A stretch of 64,000 bases of DNA from Parasulfitobacter algicola. Lineage in GTDB: Bacteria > Pseudomonadota > Alphaproteobacteria > Rhodobacterales > Rhodobacteraceae. A program made the position numbers and the translations under genes. Below, in pieces: positions 38,988 to 47,844 of the stretch. How positions within the stretch are numbered: the first letter of the stretch is position 1; each line of letters opens with the position of its first letter. The stretch covers positions 186,001 through 250,000 of the forward strand of contig NZ_JABUFE010000003.1 of assembly GCF_013315265.1 (NCBI RefSeq), given 5' to 3'. The notes under the pieces were generated by a model. The model was not told where the DNA came from and ran no database searches. It saw only the letters and a program-made list of their open reading frames with translations.

Positions 38988-39893
38988 ATGGATCGGCTGA
39001 CCGAGATGGAAGCATTTGCGACCGTCGTTGACCAGGGCGGGTTTACAGACGCTGCCAAGAAAATGGGTATTTCGAAGTCAGCTGTGTCAAAGCACGTGTC
39101 TTCGTTGGAAGCCCGCTTGGGCGCACGCCTTTTAAATCGCACGACCCGTCGGGTAAGCCCGACTGAAATCGGATTGGCTTATTATGACCGTGCACGCCGC
39201 GTATTGAATGACGCTGGCGAAGCGGACGCTTTGGTCACATCCATGCAAAGCGCGCCATCAGGTGTGTTGCGTATTTCGGTGGCCACAGATTTTGGCGTGA
39301 ACCACCTCTCACCGGTTTTGGGCAGTTTTTTGCAATCCTATCCGGATATCACAGTAAATATGGTGCTGAACAATCGCTATGTCGAACTGATTTCCGAAGG
39401 CTTTGATATGGCCATCCGTATTGGTGAGCTGGAAGACAGTACTCTGCGCGCGCGCAAATTGACCGATACCACACGCCGTATGATTGCCAGCCCTGAATAT
39501 TTTGCACGCCACGGGCGGCCAACGCGCATTGATGATCTGAATGAACACAAGCTGTTGCATTATTCGAACCAAAGTTCTGGCAATGTGTGGAAACTGACTG
39601 CGCCATCTGGCGAAAAACGTCAGGTGCGTACGGCCGGATGGCTGACCGTCAATGACGGGCAATCGCTGTTGAATGCTGCGATTTCGGGTCTTGGTATCGC
39701 TTATTTGCCAAGTTTTCTTTATGCAGATGCTTTGGAAACCGGTCTGGTTCAGGAAGCAATGCCCGATCTGCCGATCGAGATGCAGGGGATCTATGCCGTC
39801 TATCCGCCGGGTCGTTTCACACAGCCCAAAGTGCGTGCATTTATCGATTTTCTTGTAAAATCATTCGGTGAAAAGGGTCCTGAAATCTGGTAA
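38988..39893 (+). CDS. LysR family transcriptional regulator
   Basis: A 301-residue LysR regulator: N-terminal winged helix (MDRLTEMEAFATVVDQGGFTDAAKKMGISKSAVSKHVSSLE shortened to residues 1-60) and a C-terminal periplasmic-binding-protein-like effector domain. Closest in feel to the DsdC/CrgA-type group that often controls oxidoreductases. Lies 132 bases downstream of the FadH-like gene on the same strand and converges on a PfkB-family kinase gene. Confidence 0.92.
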   Translation: MDRLTEMEAFATVVDQGGFTDAAKKMGISKSAVSKHVSSLEARLGARLLNRTTRRVSPTEIGLAYYDRARRVLNDAGEADALVTSMQSAPSGVLRISVATDFGVNHLSPVLGSFLQSYPDITVNMVLNNRYVELISEGFDMAIRIGELEDSTLRARKLTDTTRRMIASPEYFARHGRPTRIDDLNEHKLLHYSNQSSGNVWKLTAPSGEKRQVRTAGWLTVNDGQSLLNAAISGLGIAYLPSFLYADALETGLVQEAMPDLPIEMQGIYAVYPPGRFTQPKVRAFIDFLVKSFGEKGPEIW

Positions 39894-39896
39894 ATC

Positions 39897-40844
39897 TCAG
39901 ATGTCGCTTAGGGTGCATTGACTTAATAAACGCTCAACATCGTCTTTTATACATAATGCGGTCGCGTCCGTCATGACTGCAGCACTTGCTGCTGCAACGC
40001 CGTATTGAAGCGCAATATCAAGGCTTTGGCCTTCTGCCATCTTTAAAGTAAATCCACCAACAAAGCTGTCACCGGCCCCGGTTTTACTTTTCACAGAAAC
40101 CTGTGCCGCCTTGCAAAACAAACGTTGGTTTTTCGTCGCCAGAACAGATCCCTGGTCACCGCGGGCGAGAATAATGATATCTGCAACACCGTCCAGAACA
40201 CTTTTTTGCGCAAAATCAGCACTATCTTTAAATGTGCGCAATGGACCGCCAGCGGCCTGTTCTGCTTCAAGCATATCAAGGCGCAACAACGTTGGTTTAT
40301 TTTGATGCGGCTGAAACAATGCGGGCAGGGCAGGACCCGCAGTATCAATGTAAAGGCGGATATTTTTCGCCGCCAATGTATCTGCGATCTGTTGGGGTAA
40401 ATTATCGGCGACGCCTGGTGGCATGCTGCCGCTAAGTACGACGATACTTTCCTGCTGTGCATAATCGGGCAGCTTGGCCAACAAACACAATGTATCATCT
40501 TTAGACCATTGCGGCCCGGGCATGACAAAGCGATATTGCGCGCCATTTTGTGTATCTGTGACCGACAGACTTTGGCGCGATTTCCCAGCCATTGCAAATG
40601 GGATATGCGTGATCTTTTCGGCCTGTAACAACGCACAAATCTGGTCACCCGTTGAGCCTGCAACAGCAATGATAGCCTGACTTTGACCACCCAGATTGGA
40701 AATGGCGCGGCTGACGTTGATACCACCACCACCTGGATCGATGACAGGTTCTGTACAACGCAGTTTTGGGCCAGGCAGAACTGCCGGGGCTGACGTGGAC
40801 AGATCAACGCAGGGGTTCAATGTCACTGTCAAAATATCGGTCAT
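39897..40844 (-). CDS. PfkB-family hexose kinase (1-phosphofructokinase/6-phosphofructokinase-2 type)
   Basis: Sugar-phosphate kinase of the ribokinase superfamily, 315 residues. N-terminal ILTVTLNPCVDLS, PGGGGINVSRAI and the catalytic GAGD motif in KSKTGAGDSFVGGF are typical of the FruK/PfkB/LacC group; which sugar phosphate it uses is not readable. No phosphotransferase genes are nearby. Confidence 0.88.
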   Translation of the reverse strand: MTDILTVTLNPCVDLSTSAPAVLPGPKLRCTEPVIDPGGGGINVSRAISNLGGQSQAIIAVAGSTGDQICALLQAEKITHIPFAMAGKSRQSLSVTDTQNGAQYRFVMPGPQWSKDDTLCLLAKLPDYAQQESIVVLSGSMPPGVADNLPQQIADTLAAKNIRLYIDTAGPALPALFQPHQNKPTLLRLDMLEAEQAAGGPLRTFKDSADFAQKSVLDGVADIIILARGDQGSVLATKNQRLFCKAAQVSVKSKTGAGDSFVGGFTLKMAEGQSLDIALQYGVAAASAAVMTDATALCIKDDVERLLSQCTLSDI

Positions 40845-40872
40845 GATGCCCTTTGGCTTAAGAAACGATGTA

Positions 40873-41826
40873 CTATTCTGTCGAGGTGATGATCACTTCA
40901 ACGCGTCTGTTCAATTGGCGGCCCACTTCGGACAAGTTGCTGGTCAAGGGGGACAGATAGCCCATGCCTTCGGCCTCAAGCTGATTTGGGGACACATCGT
41001 AGCTATCTACCAACCTGTTCAGAACCGATGCCGCACGACGTTTGGACAAGGCGATGTTGTTTTCAAGTGATCCCTGACTGTCGGTATGTCCGACAACGGC
41101 AATTGTACGGTTTGGATTTTGCGCCAGATAATCCGCAATGGCCCCAAGGGACGGGAAATCGCCGTCGCCCAATTCAGATGACCCTGTTTCAAAGGACAGA
41201 TCAAACAACACAACCCGTCCCCGTGTTTCCAAGGTTTCAGCCAAAGGTCCATCGTCAACATTGGGTTCAGTGACGCGCGGATCTGTTTGCGCCTGAGGGT
41301 CGAGTTGGACTGTTGTTTGCAAGGACCTTTCACTGCCCACCGGGACAATCTGGACAATTTGGATAAAGCCGGCCGTGGCAGACTTACTGACCAGAAGTCC
41401 CAAATGTTCGATGCCATCATCGGTTTTTTGGACGGCAAGATATCGAAAATCGCCAAGATCCACATGCATTTTGGGTTCGCGCACAACGTCCATGCCGTAC
41501 CGAAAATCAAAGCCGCCGCAATCATCGGTATTACAGCTAAAGATGACCTGATATCCGTTGGCCAGAAGCTGGGCCCGCAACGGGATCAAAAGCTGTAGCG
41601 TGGTCAAGCCGTTTGTATCAATGCGCCATGCTTGGCGGGTCACTTCGCCTTCGACCACTTGAAATGGCATGTCGCCATCATCAAACGGGCCGGTTGGTAG
41701 GCTGTAACTTGTCGGCGCCTCGACAGTTTCAAGCGTTTTCAAAGCGCTGCCGGGCAATTCCAGCGTTGCGGCCATGGCTGGCCATGGCAAAAGCAATATG
41801 AAAAGAAGGGCTGTCGTGTGCTTCAT
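40873..41826 (-). CDS. OmpA family outer-membrane/peptidoglycan-associated protein
   Basis: 317 residues with a signal peptide (MKHTTALLFILLLPWPAMA). The N-terminal two thirds is of unknown fold; the C-terminal 120 residues form an OmpA-like peptidoglycan-binding domain (FETGSSELGDGDFPSLGAI, VVGHTDSQGSLENNIALSKRRA, LNRRVEVII). Last gene of a minus-strand operon, overlapping the AhpD-like gene by four bases. Confidence 0.88.
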   Translation of the reverse strand: MKHTTALLFILLLPWPAMAATLELPGSALKTLETVEAPTSYSLPTGPFDDGDMPFQVVEGEVTRQAWRIDTNGLTTLQLLIPLRAQLLANGYQVIFSCNTDDCGGFDFRYGMDVVREPKMHVDLGDFRYLAVQKTDDGIEHLGLLVSKSATAGFIQIVQIVPVGSERSLQTTVQLDPQAQTDPRVTEPNVDDGPLAETLETRGRVVLFDLSFETGSSELGDGDFPSLGAIADYLAQNPNRTIAVVGHTDSQGSLENNIALSKRRAASVLNRLVDSYDVSPNQLEAEGMGYLSPLTSNLSEVGRQLNRRVEVIITSTE

Positions 41827-42395
41827 CTGGCTTGGGTATGATAGTCGTCATTGGGTCGCATATCAGTGGCAGATGCGATGCGGTTGGTCATGTTAAAAAA
41901 CCCTGCAACCGATGCAATATCCCAAATATCACGGTCGTTAAAGCCAACTTTGCGCAAGACTGCGCGGTCAGTTTCTTCGACTGCGGCGCTTTCTGTGGTT
42001 ATCTTGGCTACGAAATCCAGCATTGTGCGCTGGCGTGTATCCAATGGGGCGACGCGATAATTCATCACCAGCATCTCGCCCAGTTTTGGATCGTCCGACA
42101 AGCTGCGCACAGCGGCGCCATGTGCAGTCAAACAATAATAGCATTTGTTGATCGAACTGACGACAACAGCGATCATCTCGCGCTCCAGCTTGCTGAGCCC
42201 GCTTTGGGCCAGCATCAAATCGTTATACATCGCGGTGAAGGTGTTTAGTTTGTCGATATCAAAAGCATAGGCTTGTAGCACATTCGGGACCATGCCCAGC
42301 TTTTCCTGACAGACCTCAAAATATTTCTGCGTATCGTCAGGCAAAGGATCAACCATCGGTAAATCCAGGGCAGTCGGCTGGTCAGGTTTGCTCAT
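41823..42395 (-). CDS. AhpD-like/carboxymuconolactone decarboxylase family protein (peroxidase-related)
   Basis: About 190 residues. The redox motif KCYYCLTAHG (CxxC followed by histidine) of AhpD-like alkylhydroperoxidases is present, in a helical protein typical of the uncharacterised peroxidase-related subgroup (ends with GFFNMTNRIASATDM). ATG at 42395 overlaps the stop of the GNAT gene; upstream in-frame residues are rejected as non-family. Confidence 0.88.
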   Translation of the reverse strand: MSKPDQPTALDLPMVDPLPDDTQKYFEVCQEKLGMVPNVLQAYAFDIDKLNTFTAMYNDLMLAQSGLSKLEREMIAVVVSSINKCYYCLTAHGAAVRSLSDDPKLGEMLVMNYRVAPLDTRQRTMLDFVAKITTESAAVEETDRAVLRKVGFNDRDIWDIASVAGFFNMTNRIASATDMRPNDDYHTQAR

Positions 42396-43114
42396 CTCAC
42401 AGTCTCCGTCAGTTCCCTGTAATGGTAAGCAGCCACGGGCGACATTCCAAGACCACGATACAATCCATTTGCACCTGTATTGTCTTGGGTGACAAGCACA
42501 GAAACGTAATCTGCGCCCTGTTCTTGCGCCCAAAATGCCGCAGCCCGCATCATATGTTGTCCCATACCCTGACGGCGTTGATGGGGCAGGACTTCCAGCG
42601 CGTGCAGCATTGCGATGTTTTCGTGTAAGGCAACAAAGGCTGCCGCAGCAGGACTGTCATTCAAGCGCCCCAAGATGCCGGTCTTGGCAGTTTGCACACG
42701 GTCCATCACATCGATCCGGGCTGCATTGATCCCGCCTGCCGCCCAGATATCGCGCATGATTTGCAAAGGTTCCCATACGGTAAAGCAGGTGACAGGCGGG
42801 GGGCGATCCGTCGCCAATTCAGCAGTTGGGATCGCATAAAGTGTGACAGGCTTGCTGATCGCATAGTCTTTTTCAGCAAGGGCTTTGTCCAGATCTATTT
42901 CACCATCACGCACCATGAACAGCGGGGTTTGACCCAAGACGCGCATCGCGTTTTCAGCTTGGGTGATGTCATCCAGATCGCCATTAAGCGTCGCGGCCGA
43001 AACCCGGCTGCCACCGCCGCGCCCTTCACGCAACAGCCATGGGCCTTTGGTATGCCAACTGGCGGGTGGCCAAGTGATATCAATGGCTTTGTAAAGTGCG
43101 TCTGCTGTGATCAT
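42392..43114 (-). CDS. GNAT family N-acetyltransferase
   Basis: 240 residues. The C-terminal half has the GNAT acetyl-CoA-binding motif LEVLPHQRRQGMGQHMMRAAAFWA and the following VSVLVTQDNTGANGLYRGLGM; the N-terminal half is a divergent domain. Overlaps both neighbours by four bases in a four-gene operon (cinA-like, GNAT, AhpD-like, OmpA). Substrate unknown. Confidence 0.85.
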   Translation of the reverse strand: MITADALYKAIDITWPPASWHTKGPWLLREGRGGGSRVSAATLNGDLDDITQAENAMRVLGQTPLFMVRDGEIDLDKALAEKDYAISKPVTLYAIPTAELATDRPPPVTCFTVWEPLQIMRDIWAAGGINAARIDVMDRVQTAKTGILGRLNDSPAAAAFVALHENIAMLHALEVLPHQRRQGMGQHMMRAAAFWAQEQGADYVSVLVTQDNTGANGLYRGLGMSPVAAYHYRELTETVR

Positions 43115-43833
43115 TCGGGGAATAATCCAGCCAATTGCATCATGGCAGCGTCAACTTGTGTGCCATCGGTTCCGCGGATCACGATATTGGCGCCATAAAC
43201 ACCGTTTTTCTGAAAAGGATAAGAGCCGATGGACAGACCAGGAAAATCTTGCGCCAGTGCGCCCAAAGGTCCGGCAATGTCGCCTTCGCCCCGATTAATG
43301 CGTAGGGTTTGCGACAGCAACGGCGCGCCGCCAGTCAAGGTGGGCAGAATGCTGGCGACCATGGCTTGAAAGACCGCGGGCACACCCGCCATGACATGCA
43401 CATTCTTGATGCTGAAACCGGGGGCCGCGCTGACGGGGTTTTCGATCAGGGCCGCATCGTCAGGAATGCGTGCCATGCGCAAACGGGCTGTGTTCAGTTC
43501 AGTTCCGGCTTTTTTGTAATGGGCTGCCAGAATGGCGCGGGCGTCATCGCGAATGTCGATATGTGTATCAAAAGCCCGGGCCACGCAGTCGGCTGTGATA
43601 TCATCATGCGTGGGGCCAATACCGCCACTGGTAAATACAGTATCAAAGCTTTGGGACAACGCTTGAACCGCCGCAACGATCGCGTCAGGATCATCTGAGA
43701 TCACGCGCACCTCTTTCAGATCAATGCCGATTTTCGCCAGTTCGCCTGCCAGATAATGCATATTGGCGTCGCGAGTGCGCCCTGACAGGATTTCATCCCC
43801 GATCACAAGCATGGCTGCAGTTGGATTGGTCAT
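43111..43833 (-). CDS. CinA-like molybdopterin-binding-domain protein
   Basis: 240 residues corresponding to the N-terminal MoCF-biosynthesis-like domain of competence/damage-inducible CinA (AMLVIGDEILSGRTRDANMHYLA, TSGGIGPTHDD, AGVPAVFQAM). The C-terminal nicotinamide-mononucleotide deamidase domain is absent, as in many alphaproteobacteria. ATG at 43833 follows AAGGAG. First gene of its operon, divergent from sfsA. Confidence 0.9.
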   Translation of the reverse strand: MTNPTAAMLVIGDEILSGRTRDANMHYLAGELAKIGIDLKEVRVISDDPDAIVAAVQALSQSFDTVFTSGGIGPTHDDITADCVARAFDTHIDIRDDARAILAAHYKKAGTELNTARLRMARIPDDAALIENPVSAAPGFSIKNVHVMAGVPAVFQAMVASILPTLTGGAPLLSQTLRINRGEGDIAGPLGALAQDFPGLSIGSYPFQKNGVYGANIVIRGTDGTQVDAAMMQLAGLFPE

Positions 43834-43879
43834 TCTGTTGCTCCTTGAAGGCGTGTTGCTTGCGGTATAAATGCCGATC

Positions 43880-44605
43880 ATGCGCTTTCAAACCCCCCTT
43901 GTGCCCGGACATCTGATCCGCCGTTATAATCGCTTTTTATCTGATGTTCGACTTGAGAACGGTGATGTGATCAAAGCCCATTGCCCGAACCCCGGATCTA
44001 TGATGGGCCTTAAGGACGAAGGGCTGAAGGTGTGGCTTGAACCAAATGATGACCCAAAGAAAAAGTTGAAATATGGCTGGCGGCTGGTGGAATTTGAAAA
44101 TGGGCATTGGTCAGGGATTGATACATCTGTGCCGAACCGCGTCGTGAAAGAGGCGCTGTTGGCCCGGCAGATTACAGAGCTGTCTGACTATCATACCGTC
44201 CGGCCCGAAGTGAGATACGGCGAAAACAGCCGTATTGATTTTCTGCTGACCCAAGCCGGATTGCCCGATGTCTATGTCGAGGTGAAGAACGTGCATCTGT
44301 TGCGACAAGATGATTGGGCCGAATTTCCGGACTCGGTCACAACACGTGGGGCCAAGCATTTGGCAGAGCTGACAAATATGGTGTCAGAAGGCCACCGCGC
44401 CGTGATGCTGTATCTGGTGCAACGCACCGATTGCGCGCGCTTCAAACTGGCCCCTGATCTTGATCCCGGCTATGCGCTTGCGTTTGACAAGGCCCGTGCA
44501 GCTGGTGTTCAAATGCTGTGTTATGATACCAGAATTGACGTCACCAGCGTTCGCTTAGGGCGTACTTTGCCGATTGATACAGCCCAACAAGTCAACGCTG
44601 ATTAG
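43880..44605 (+). CDS. sfsA: SfsA family DNA/RNA nuclease-like protein (sugar fermentation stimulation)
   Basis: About 241 residues with the SfsA pattern: MRFQTPLVPGHLIRRYNRFL, HCPNPGSMMGL, VRPEVRYGENSRIDFLL and YVEVKNVHLL. The D...E-x-K arrangement (SRIDF, VEVKN) resembles a restriction-endonuclease-like nuclease core. Start set at ATG 43880; ATG at 43871 adds three residues. Function in sugar metabolism is historical and uncertain. Confidence 0.92.
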   Translation: MRFQTPLVPGHLIRRYNRFLSDVRLENGDVIKAHCPNPGSMMGLKDEGLKVWLEPNDDPKKKLKYGWRLVEFENGHWSGIDTSVPNRVVKEALLARQITELSDYHTVRPEVRYGENSRIDFLLTQAGLPDVYVEVKNVHLLRQDDWAEFPDSVTTRGAKHLAELTNMVSEGHRAVMLYLVQRTDCARFKLAPDLDPGYALAFDKARAAGVQMLCYDTRIDVTSVRLGRTLPIDTAQQVNAD

Positions 44606-44606
44606 G

Positions 44607-45206
44607 TCATTCTAAGGCAGATAAAGGCAGTACGATCAGATGCAATTTATGGGACAGATCATAGCTGCTTGGCCGCAAGATCACAAAATACTGCATGTCC
44701 GTATCCGCAAAAGATCGAATATCCGCAGGATCGGGGCGTTCGGGACGATTGGATTGAACACCTGCGGGCAGGGGCGGATATTCAAACTGAAACGCATTCT
44801 GATTTTCAGTCATCGGGCGGGACAGGCGTGTATCGGTGAATGTAACAAACTTTGGGTGAATAACGGTTTCGATATCTTCAAAGCTGGTGAAAGATATAAT
44901 GCATTCAGATCCGCCATTATCGGGGCGTATCAGCGATATCCCAGACACAGGCCATCCCGGCATTTTATGCGAGGCGCCTCTTATATCCGTCAAACCCATT
45001 TCCACGAACGCGCCATTTATGTCGTCAGGTTGCAATTTATAGACGGTGCGTTCCATGCAGGTTTTATCAAATAATTCAATAGCATCAGCGATATCGAAAT
45101 CCATATCAAGATGGCTTTTGGGGCCGAACTGTTTCCAAAGAGCAGTGGCGCCAAAATAAAAAATAACAGCCACAACTGCGGCGATCAGAAAGAAACGTTT
45201 TTTCAT
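44607..45206 (-). CDS. Hypothetical membrane-anchored protein
   Basis: About 199 residues. An N-terminal signal-anchor helix (RFFLIAAVVAVIFYFGATALW) is followed by a soluble, presumably periplasmic domain with DAIELFDKTCMERTVY and RPDNGGSECIISFTS; two cysteines could pair. No family recognised. ATG at 45206 gives the best anchor; an upstream in-frame start is possible. Stop-to-stop distance to sfsA is one base. Confidence 0.65.
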   Translation of the reverse strand: MKKRFFLIAAVVAVIFYFGATALWKQFGPKSHLDMDFDIADAIELFDKTCMERTVYKLQPDDINGAFVEMGLTDIRGASHKMPGWPVSGISLIRPDNGGSECIISFTSFEDIETVIHPKFVTFTDTRLSRPMTENQNAFQFEYPPLPAGVQSNRPERPDPADIRSFADTDMQYFVILRPSSYDLSHKLHLIVLPLSALE

Positions 45207-45341
45207 GTGTTTTATACAACTCTGATATGATCTTCCCTGGGCGATACCAACAATCGGATAAATGAACAATGTTATCTGTGGGCTAGCAAATTCCTGCCAA
45301 TGCGATTAAATAACGCCCGAACCGTATGACGGAGAGCCCTT

Positions 45342-46154
45342 GTGGACGAAAAAACACGCGGCCGTCTGACCAAAGACGGAATCCGAATTTATGACGCCAG
45401 CGACTTTGCAGGAATGCACAAGGCAGGTGAGCTTGCGGCCAGCATTCTGGACCGTATTGCGGAATATGTGGTGCCGGGCCAGACCACGGGCGAATTGGAC
45501 CGTCTGATCACTGAATGGGTCAACGATGCTGGCGCACGGTCGGCAACGATCGGGTACAAAGGCTATAAGCACGCCAGCTGTATCAGCGTGAACCATGTGG
45601 TGTGTCACGGCATTCCGGGTGATAAGCGTTTGAAAGAAGGGTCAATTCTGAACATTGATGTCACGGTTATTGTCGATGGATGGTTTGGTGACACCAGCCG
45701 GATGTATGTCGCAGGCAAGTTGCCCCGCAAGGCCGAACGGTTGATCCAGGTGACCCATGACGCCCTGATGAAGGGGATTGAGGCGGTGAAGCCTGGCAAT
45801 ACGTTTGGTGATATCGGGCATGCCATTCAAACCTATGTCGAGGCGCATCGCATGTCAGTGGTGCGGGATTTTTGCGGGCACGGGCTGGGTCGTGTGTTCC
45901 ATGCGCCACCCAATGTTTTGCATTACGGACGCGCCGGAACAGGCCCGAAACTGGAAGAGGGCATGTTCTTTACGATTGAGCCGATGGTCAATCTGGGTAG
46001 GCCCGAAACGCTGGTGTTGGACGATGATTGGACAGCGGTGACGCGGGATAAATCGCTGTCGGCGCAGTTTGAGCATTCGGTGGGTGTGACCGCCAATGGG
46101 GCCGAAATTTTCACCCAATCGCCGACTGGGAAATTTCACCCGACTTACAGCTAA
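45342..46154 (+). CDS. map: Methionine aminopeptidase, type I
   Basis: Removes N-terminal methionine; 270 residues. Metal-ligand segments are visible: HGIPGDKRLKEGSILNIDVTV, DGWFGDTSRMY, the GHGLGRVFH histidine, FTIEPMV and the final glutamate in AQFEHSVGVT. GTG start at 45342 with GGAGAG upstream. Copy B of the TTTGTAC-unit element begins nine bases after the stop. Confidence 0.96.
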   Translation: MDEKTRGRLTKDGIRIYDASDFAGMHKAGELAASILDRIAEYVVPGQTTGELDRLITEWVNDAGARSATIGYKGYKHASCISVNHVVCHGIPGDKRLKEGSILNIDVTVIVDGWFGDTSRMYVAGKLPRKAERLIQVTHDALMKGIEAVKPGNTFGDIGHAIQTYVEAHRMSVVRDFCGHGLGRVFHAPPNVLHYGRAGTGPKLEEGMFFTIEPMVNLGRPETLVLDDDWTAVTRDKSLSAQFEHSVGVTANGAEIFTQSPTGKFHPTYS

Positions 46155-46162
46155 CCCATAGT

Positions 46163-46209
46163 TTTGTATATTTTGTACACGGGTTTTGTACTTAAATTTT
46201 TGTACAAAA
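46163..46209. repeat. 47-bp TTTGTAC-unit element, copy B
   Basis: Same length and layout as 23835-23881, with four TTTGTA units and the terminal palindrome TTTTGTACAAAA at 46198-46209; about six of 47 positions differ. TCCGGTA follows at a similar distance in both copies. Located immediately after map and upstream of the Phd-like gene. Confidence 0.7.
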
Positions 46210-46317
46210 CTGCGGTCCGGTACACTGAGACCGGGCGCGTTAAGATATATTAATCCATTCAGCTGATCCTACATATTCGTTTCAAGTAGGAGTCGTTAAA
46301 TGTAACGAGAAATCACC

Positions 46318-46587
46318 ATGAGCCTGGTGCGCAAACACTTCGCCGATTGCGTGCATCGGGTGAATTTTCATAATGACCGGATCGCCCTGATGCGCCACGG
46401 CCAGCAGGTTGCAGTGTTGGTGTCGGTCTATGATCTGGACAAATTGCAGGCGTTGGATGACACGCCGGAACGTGAACGGATGCTGGCCATGCAACTTGAG
46501 GTCGAACGTCTGAAGCGTGTCGAAGAGACAGTGGGTCCGCCGCCAGCCGAACCCCCTTTGGCCCGTCCGCGTATACGGTCGCTTTGA
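46318..46587 (+). CDS. Phd/YefM-like antitoxin-family protein, start possibly damaged
   Basis: 89 residues with the Phd/YefM DNA-binding pattern: SLVRKHFADCVHRV, then RIALMRHGQQVAVLVSVYDLDKL. The C-terminal half is a charged helix and a proline-rich tail. A stronger ribosome binding site (AGGAG, 46288-46292) precedes an in-frame ATG at 46300 whose next codon is TAA; the six-codon stretch REIT between that stop and ATG 46318 matches the usual family N-terminus (REIT.S..RK.F), suggesting the original start was 46300 and codon 2 became a stop. No cognate RelE/Doc-type toxin gene is adjacent. Possibly an orphan or weakly expressed antitoxin. Confidence 0.65.
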   Translation: MSLVRKHFADCVHRVNFHNDRIALMRHGQQVAVLVSVYDLDKLQALDDTPERERMLAMQLEVERLKRVEETVGPPPAEPPLARPRIRSL

Positions 46588-47005
46588 TCTTTCGGTAGAG
46601 CTATTCATCTAACTTATAAAATGCTGACCACCTTATACCTACCGGTGTGAAACACTGGGCAGCACCCGGCTGCCCTTTTGAGCGGGCTCTGCTCCATACG
46701 CTTTGTTCTTGTTGTTCAGATTGAATGTACAAGTGCTTTTTAGGGTGTCATGTGTGCCATCGTTATAGAAGCTTAATGGCATGATAAATTGCGATGTTGT
46801 TTTTGTGGATATCAAGTTCGTTTTATTCTGACTGATTTAAAATTACGGAAAGCAAAATTAGTTTTATAGTTTTGATTGTGGAAATATTATATCTTTGCTC
46901 TCTATGGTTGATGTTTTGGAGTGCGCGGATGTGTAAGTATTTAAAGTTAGCTCGAAATAAGATTTTAATCTATGTAGTTGACAAAAAGTATCATGGTGAT
47001 ATGTA
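46588..47005. other. AT-rich non-coding stretch with a terminator
   Basis: 418 bases without a credible gene. GGGCAG (46657-46662) and CTGCCC (46670-46675) followed by TTTT form an intrinsic terminator for the Phd-like gene. The rest, about 46700-47000, is visibly more AT-rich than the surrounding chromosome. GGTGAT at 46995-47000 is the likely ribosome binding site of the next gene. Composition suggests acquired DNA. Confidence 0.6.
46657..46679 (+). terminator. Intrinsic terminator after the Phd-like gene
   Basis: Six-base-pair stem GGGCAG/CTGCCC with a seven-base loop (46663-46669) and TTTT at 46676-46679, 69 bases after the Phd-like stop. Confidence 0.7.
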
Positions 47006-47374
47006 ATGTCTCAGAAAGTTGAACCATGGAACCCGACAGAGGCAACCTATGCTATTCGCGAAATCGCGCAACATCCTGCATTATCTGTTGCGTATAAAGT
47101 ACATGCAACACAGCGTCTTATAGAACGTGGCCTGATAGTTTCGGACATACTTTATTTAATGAAAAATGGTTTTGTTTTAAAAGATGCAAAACCGGCAACA
47201 AAAAACGGATATTTCAAATATAATATTGAATGTTCAACACCTAATAGCAACGGTAGGCAAATATGCGCGGTGGTTATACCAAACTTTAATTCCATGACCA
47301 TAAAAATAGTTACGGTTTTTTGGGTTGATGAAACAGACAATCGTTCTGGAACTTTGATGGAGGTCCAAAAATGA
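47006..47374 (+). CDS. DUF4258-like protein, candidate toxin
   Basis: 122 residues. The segment YKVHATQRLIERGLIVSDILYLMKNGFVL followed by strands ending VTVFWVDETDN resembles DUF4258, a BrnT/RelE-like RNase-toxin fold in which the H.R..eRg motif is conserved. It overlaps the following HTH gene by four bases, the usual layout of a toxin-first type II toxin-antitoxin pair (as in MqsRA or HigBA). AT-rich surroundings between two housekeeping genes suggest transfer. Toxicity is inferred from layout and fold only. Confidence 0.7.
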   Translation: MSQKVEPWNPTEATYAIREIAQHPALSVAYKVHATQRLIERGLIVSDILYLMKNGFVLKDAKPATKNGYFKYNIECSTPNSNGRQICAVVIPNFNSMTIKIVTVFWVDETDNRSGTLMEVQK

Positions 47375-47814
47375 GCAAATATCAATATATCGAAAGTGGC
47401 CTAGATAATGTTTACATAAATGGGTTAAGCCCTGTTGTTGATGATGACGGGGACGAAGTCATTACGGTCCCTTATATTGCAGGTCTACATGTTGAGATTG
47501 CTCGTGGTATCGTAACTCGTGATGGTCAGATTTCAGGACGCGAACTTAGGTTTTTACGTACAGAAATGGGAATGACACAAGCTGAACTTGCTGCAAAAGT
47601 AAATGCAGACGCTCAAACCATTGGGCGTTGGGAGCGTGATGAATATGACATCGATCCAACAGCAGAGACTGTTATTAGAAGGTTAGCTGGCGAAAAGCTG
47701 ATTGATGCTTTTGATCAAAGTATTGATCAATTACTTAGCCATGTACAAACATCTAGTAATGACTCCTCGATCATAATTGATGCGCAAGGTAAAGATTATA
47801 AACTTTGCGCTTAA
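47371..47814 (+). CDS. XRE-family helix-turn-helix protein, candidate antitoxin
   Basis: 147 residues. The N-terminal part (YQYIESGLDNVYINGL) is of the kind found in MqsA/YgiT-type partners; a helix-turn-helix follows at about residues 52-105 (GRELRFLRTEMGMTQAELAAKV, DAQTIGRWERDEY). Unlike YgiT it shows no N-terminal cysteine zinc site. Probably represses its own operon and neutralises the upstream DUF4258 protein (inference). Converges on lepA. Confidence 0.75.
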   Translation: MSKYQYIESGLDNVYINGLSPVVDDDGDEVITVPYIAGLHVEIARGIVTRDGQISGRELRFLRTEMGMTQAELAAKVNADAQTIGRWERDEYDIDPTAETVIRRLAGEKLIDAFDQSIDQLLSHVQTSSNDSSIIIDAQGKDYKLCA

Positions 47815-47844
47815 TGATATTGGGTAAGTATTTAGCTTAAATGC

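Noticed and set aside
46978-47006. TTGACA followed 17 bases later by TATGTA
   Set aside because: Would put transcription start inside the DUF4258 gene, with no downstream start codon near; probably chance.
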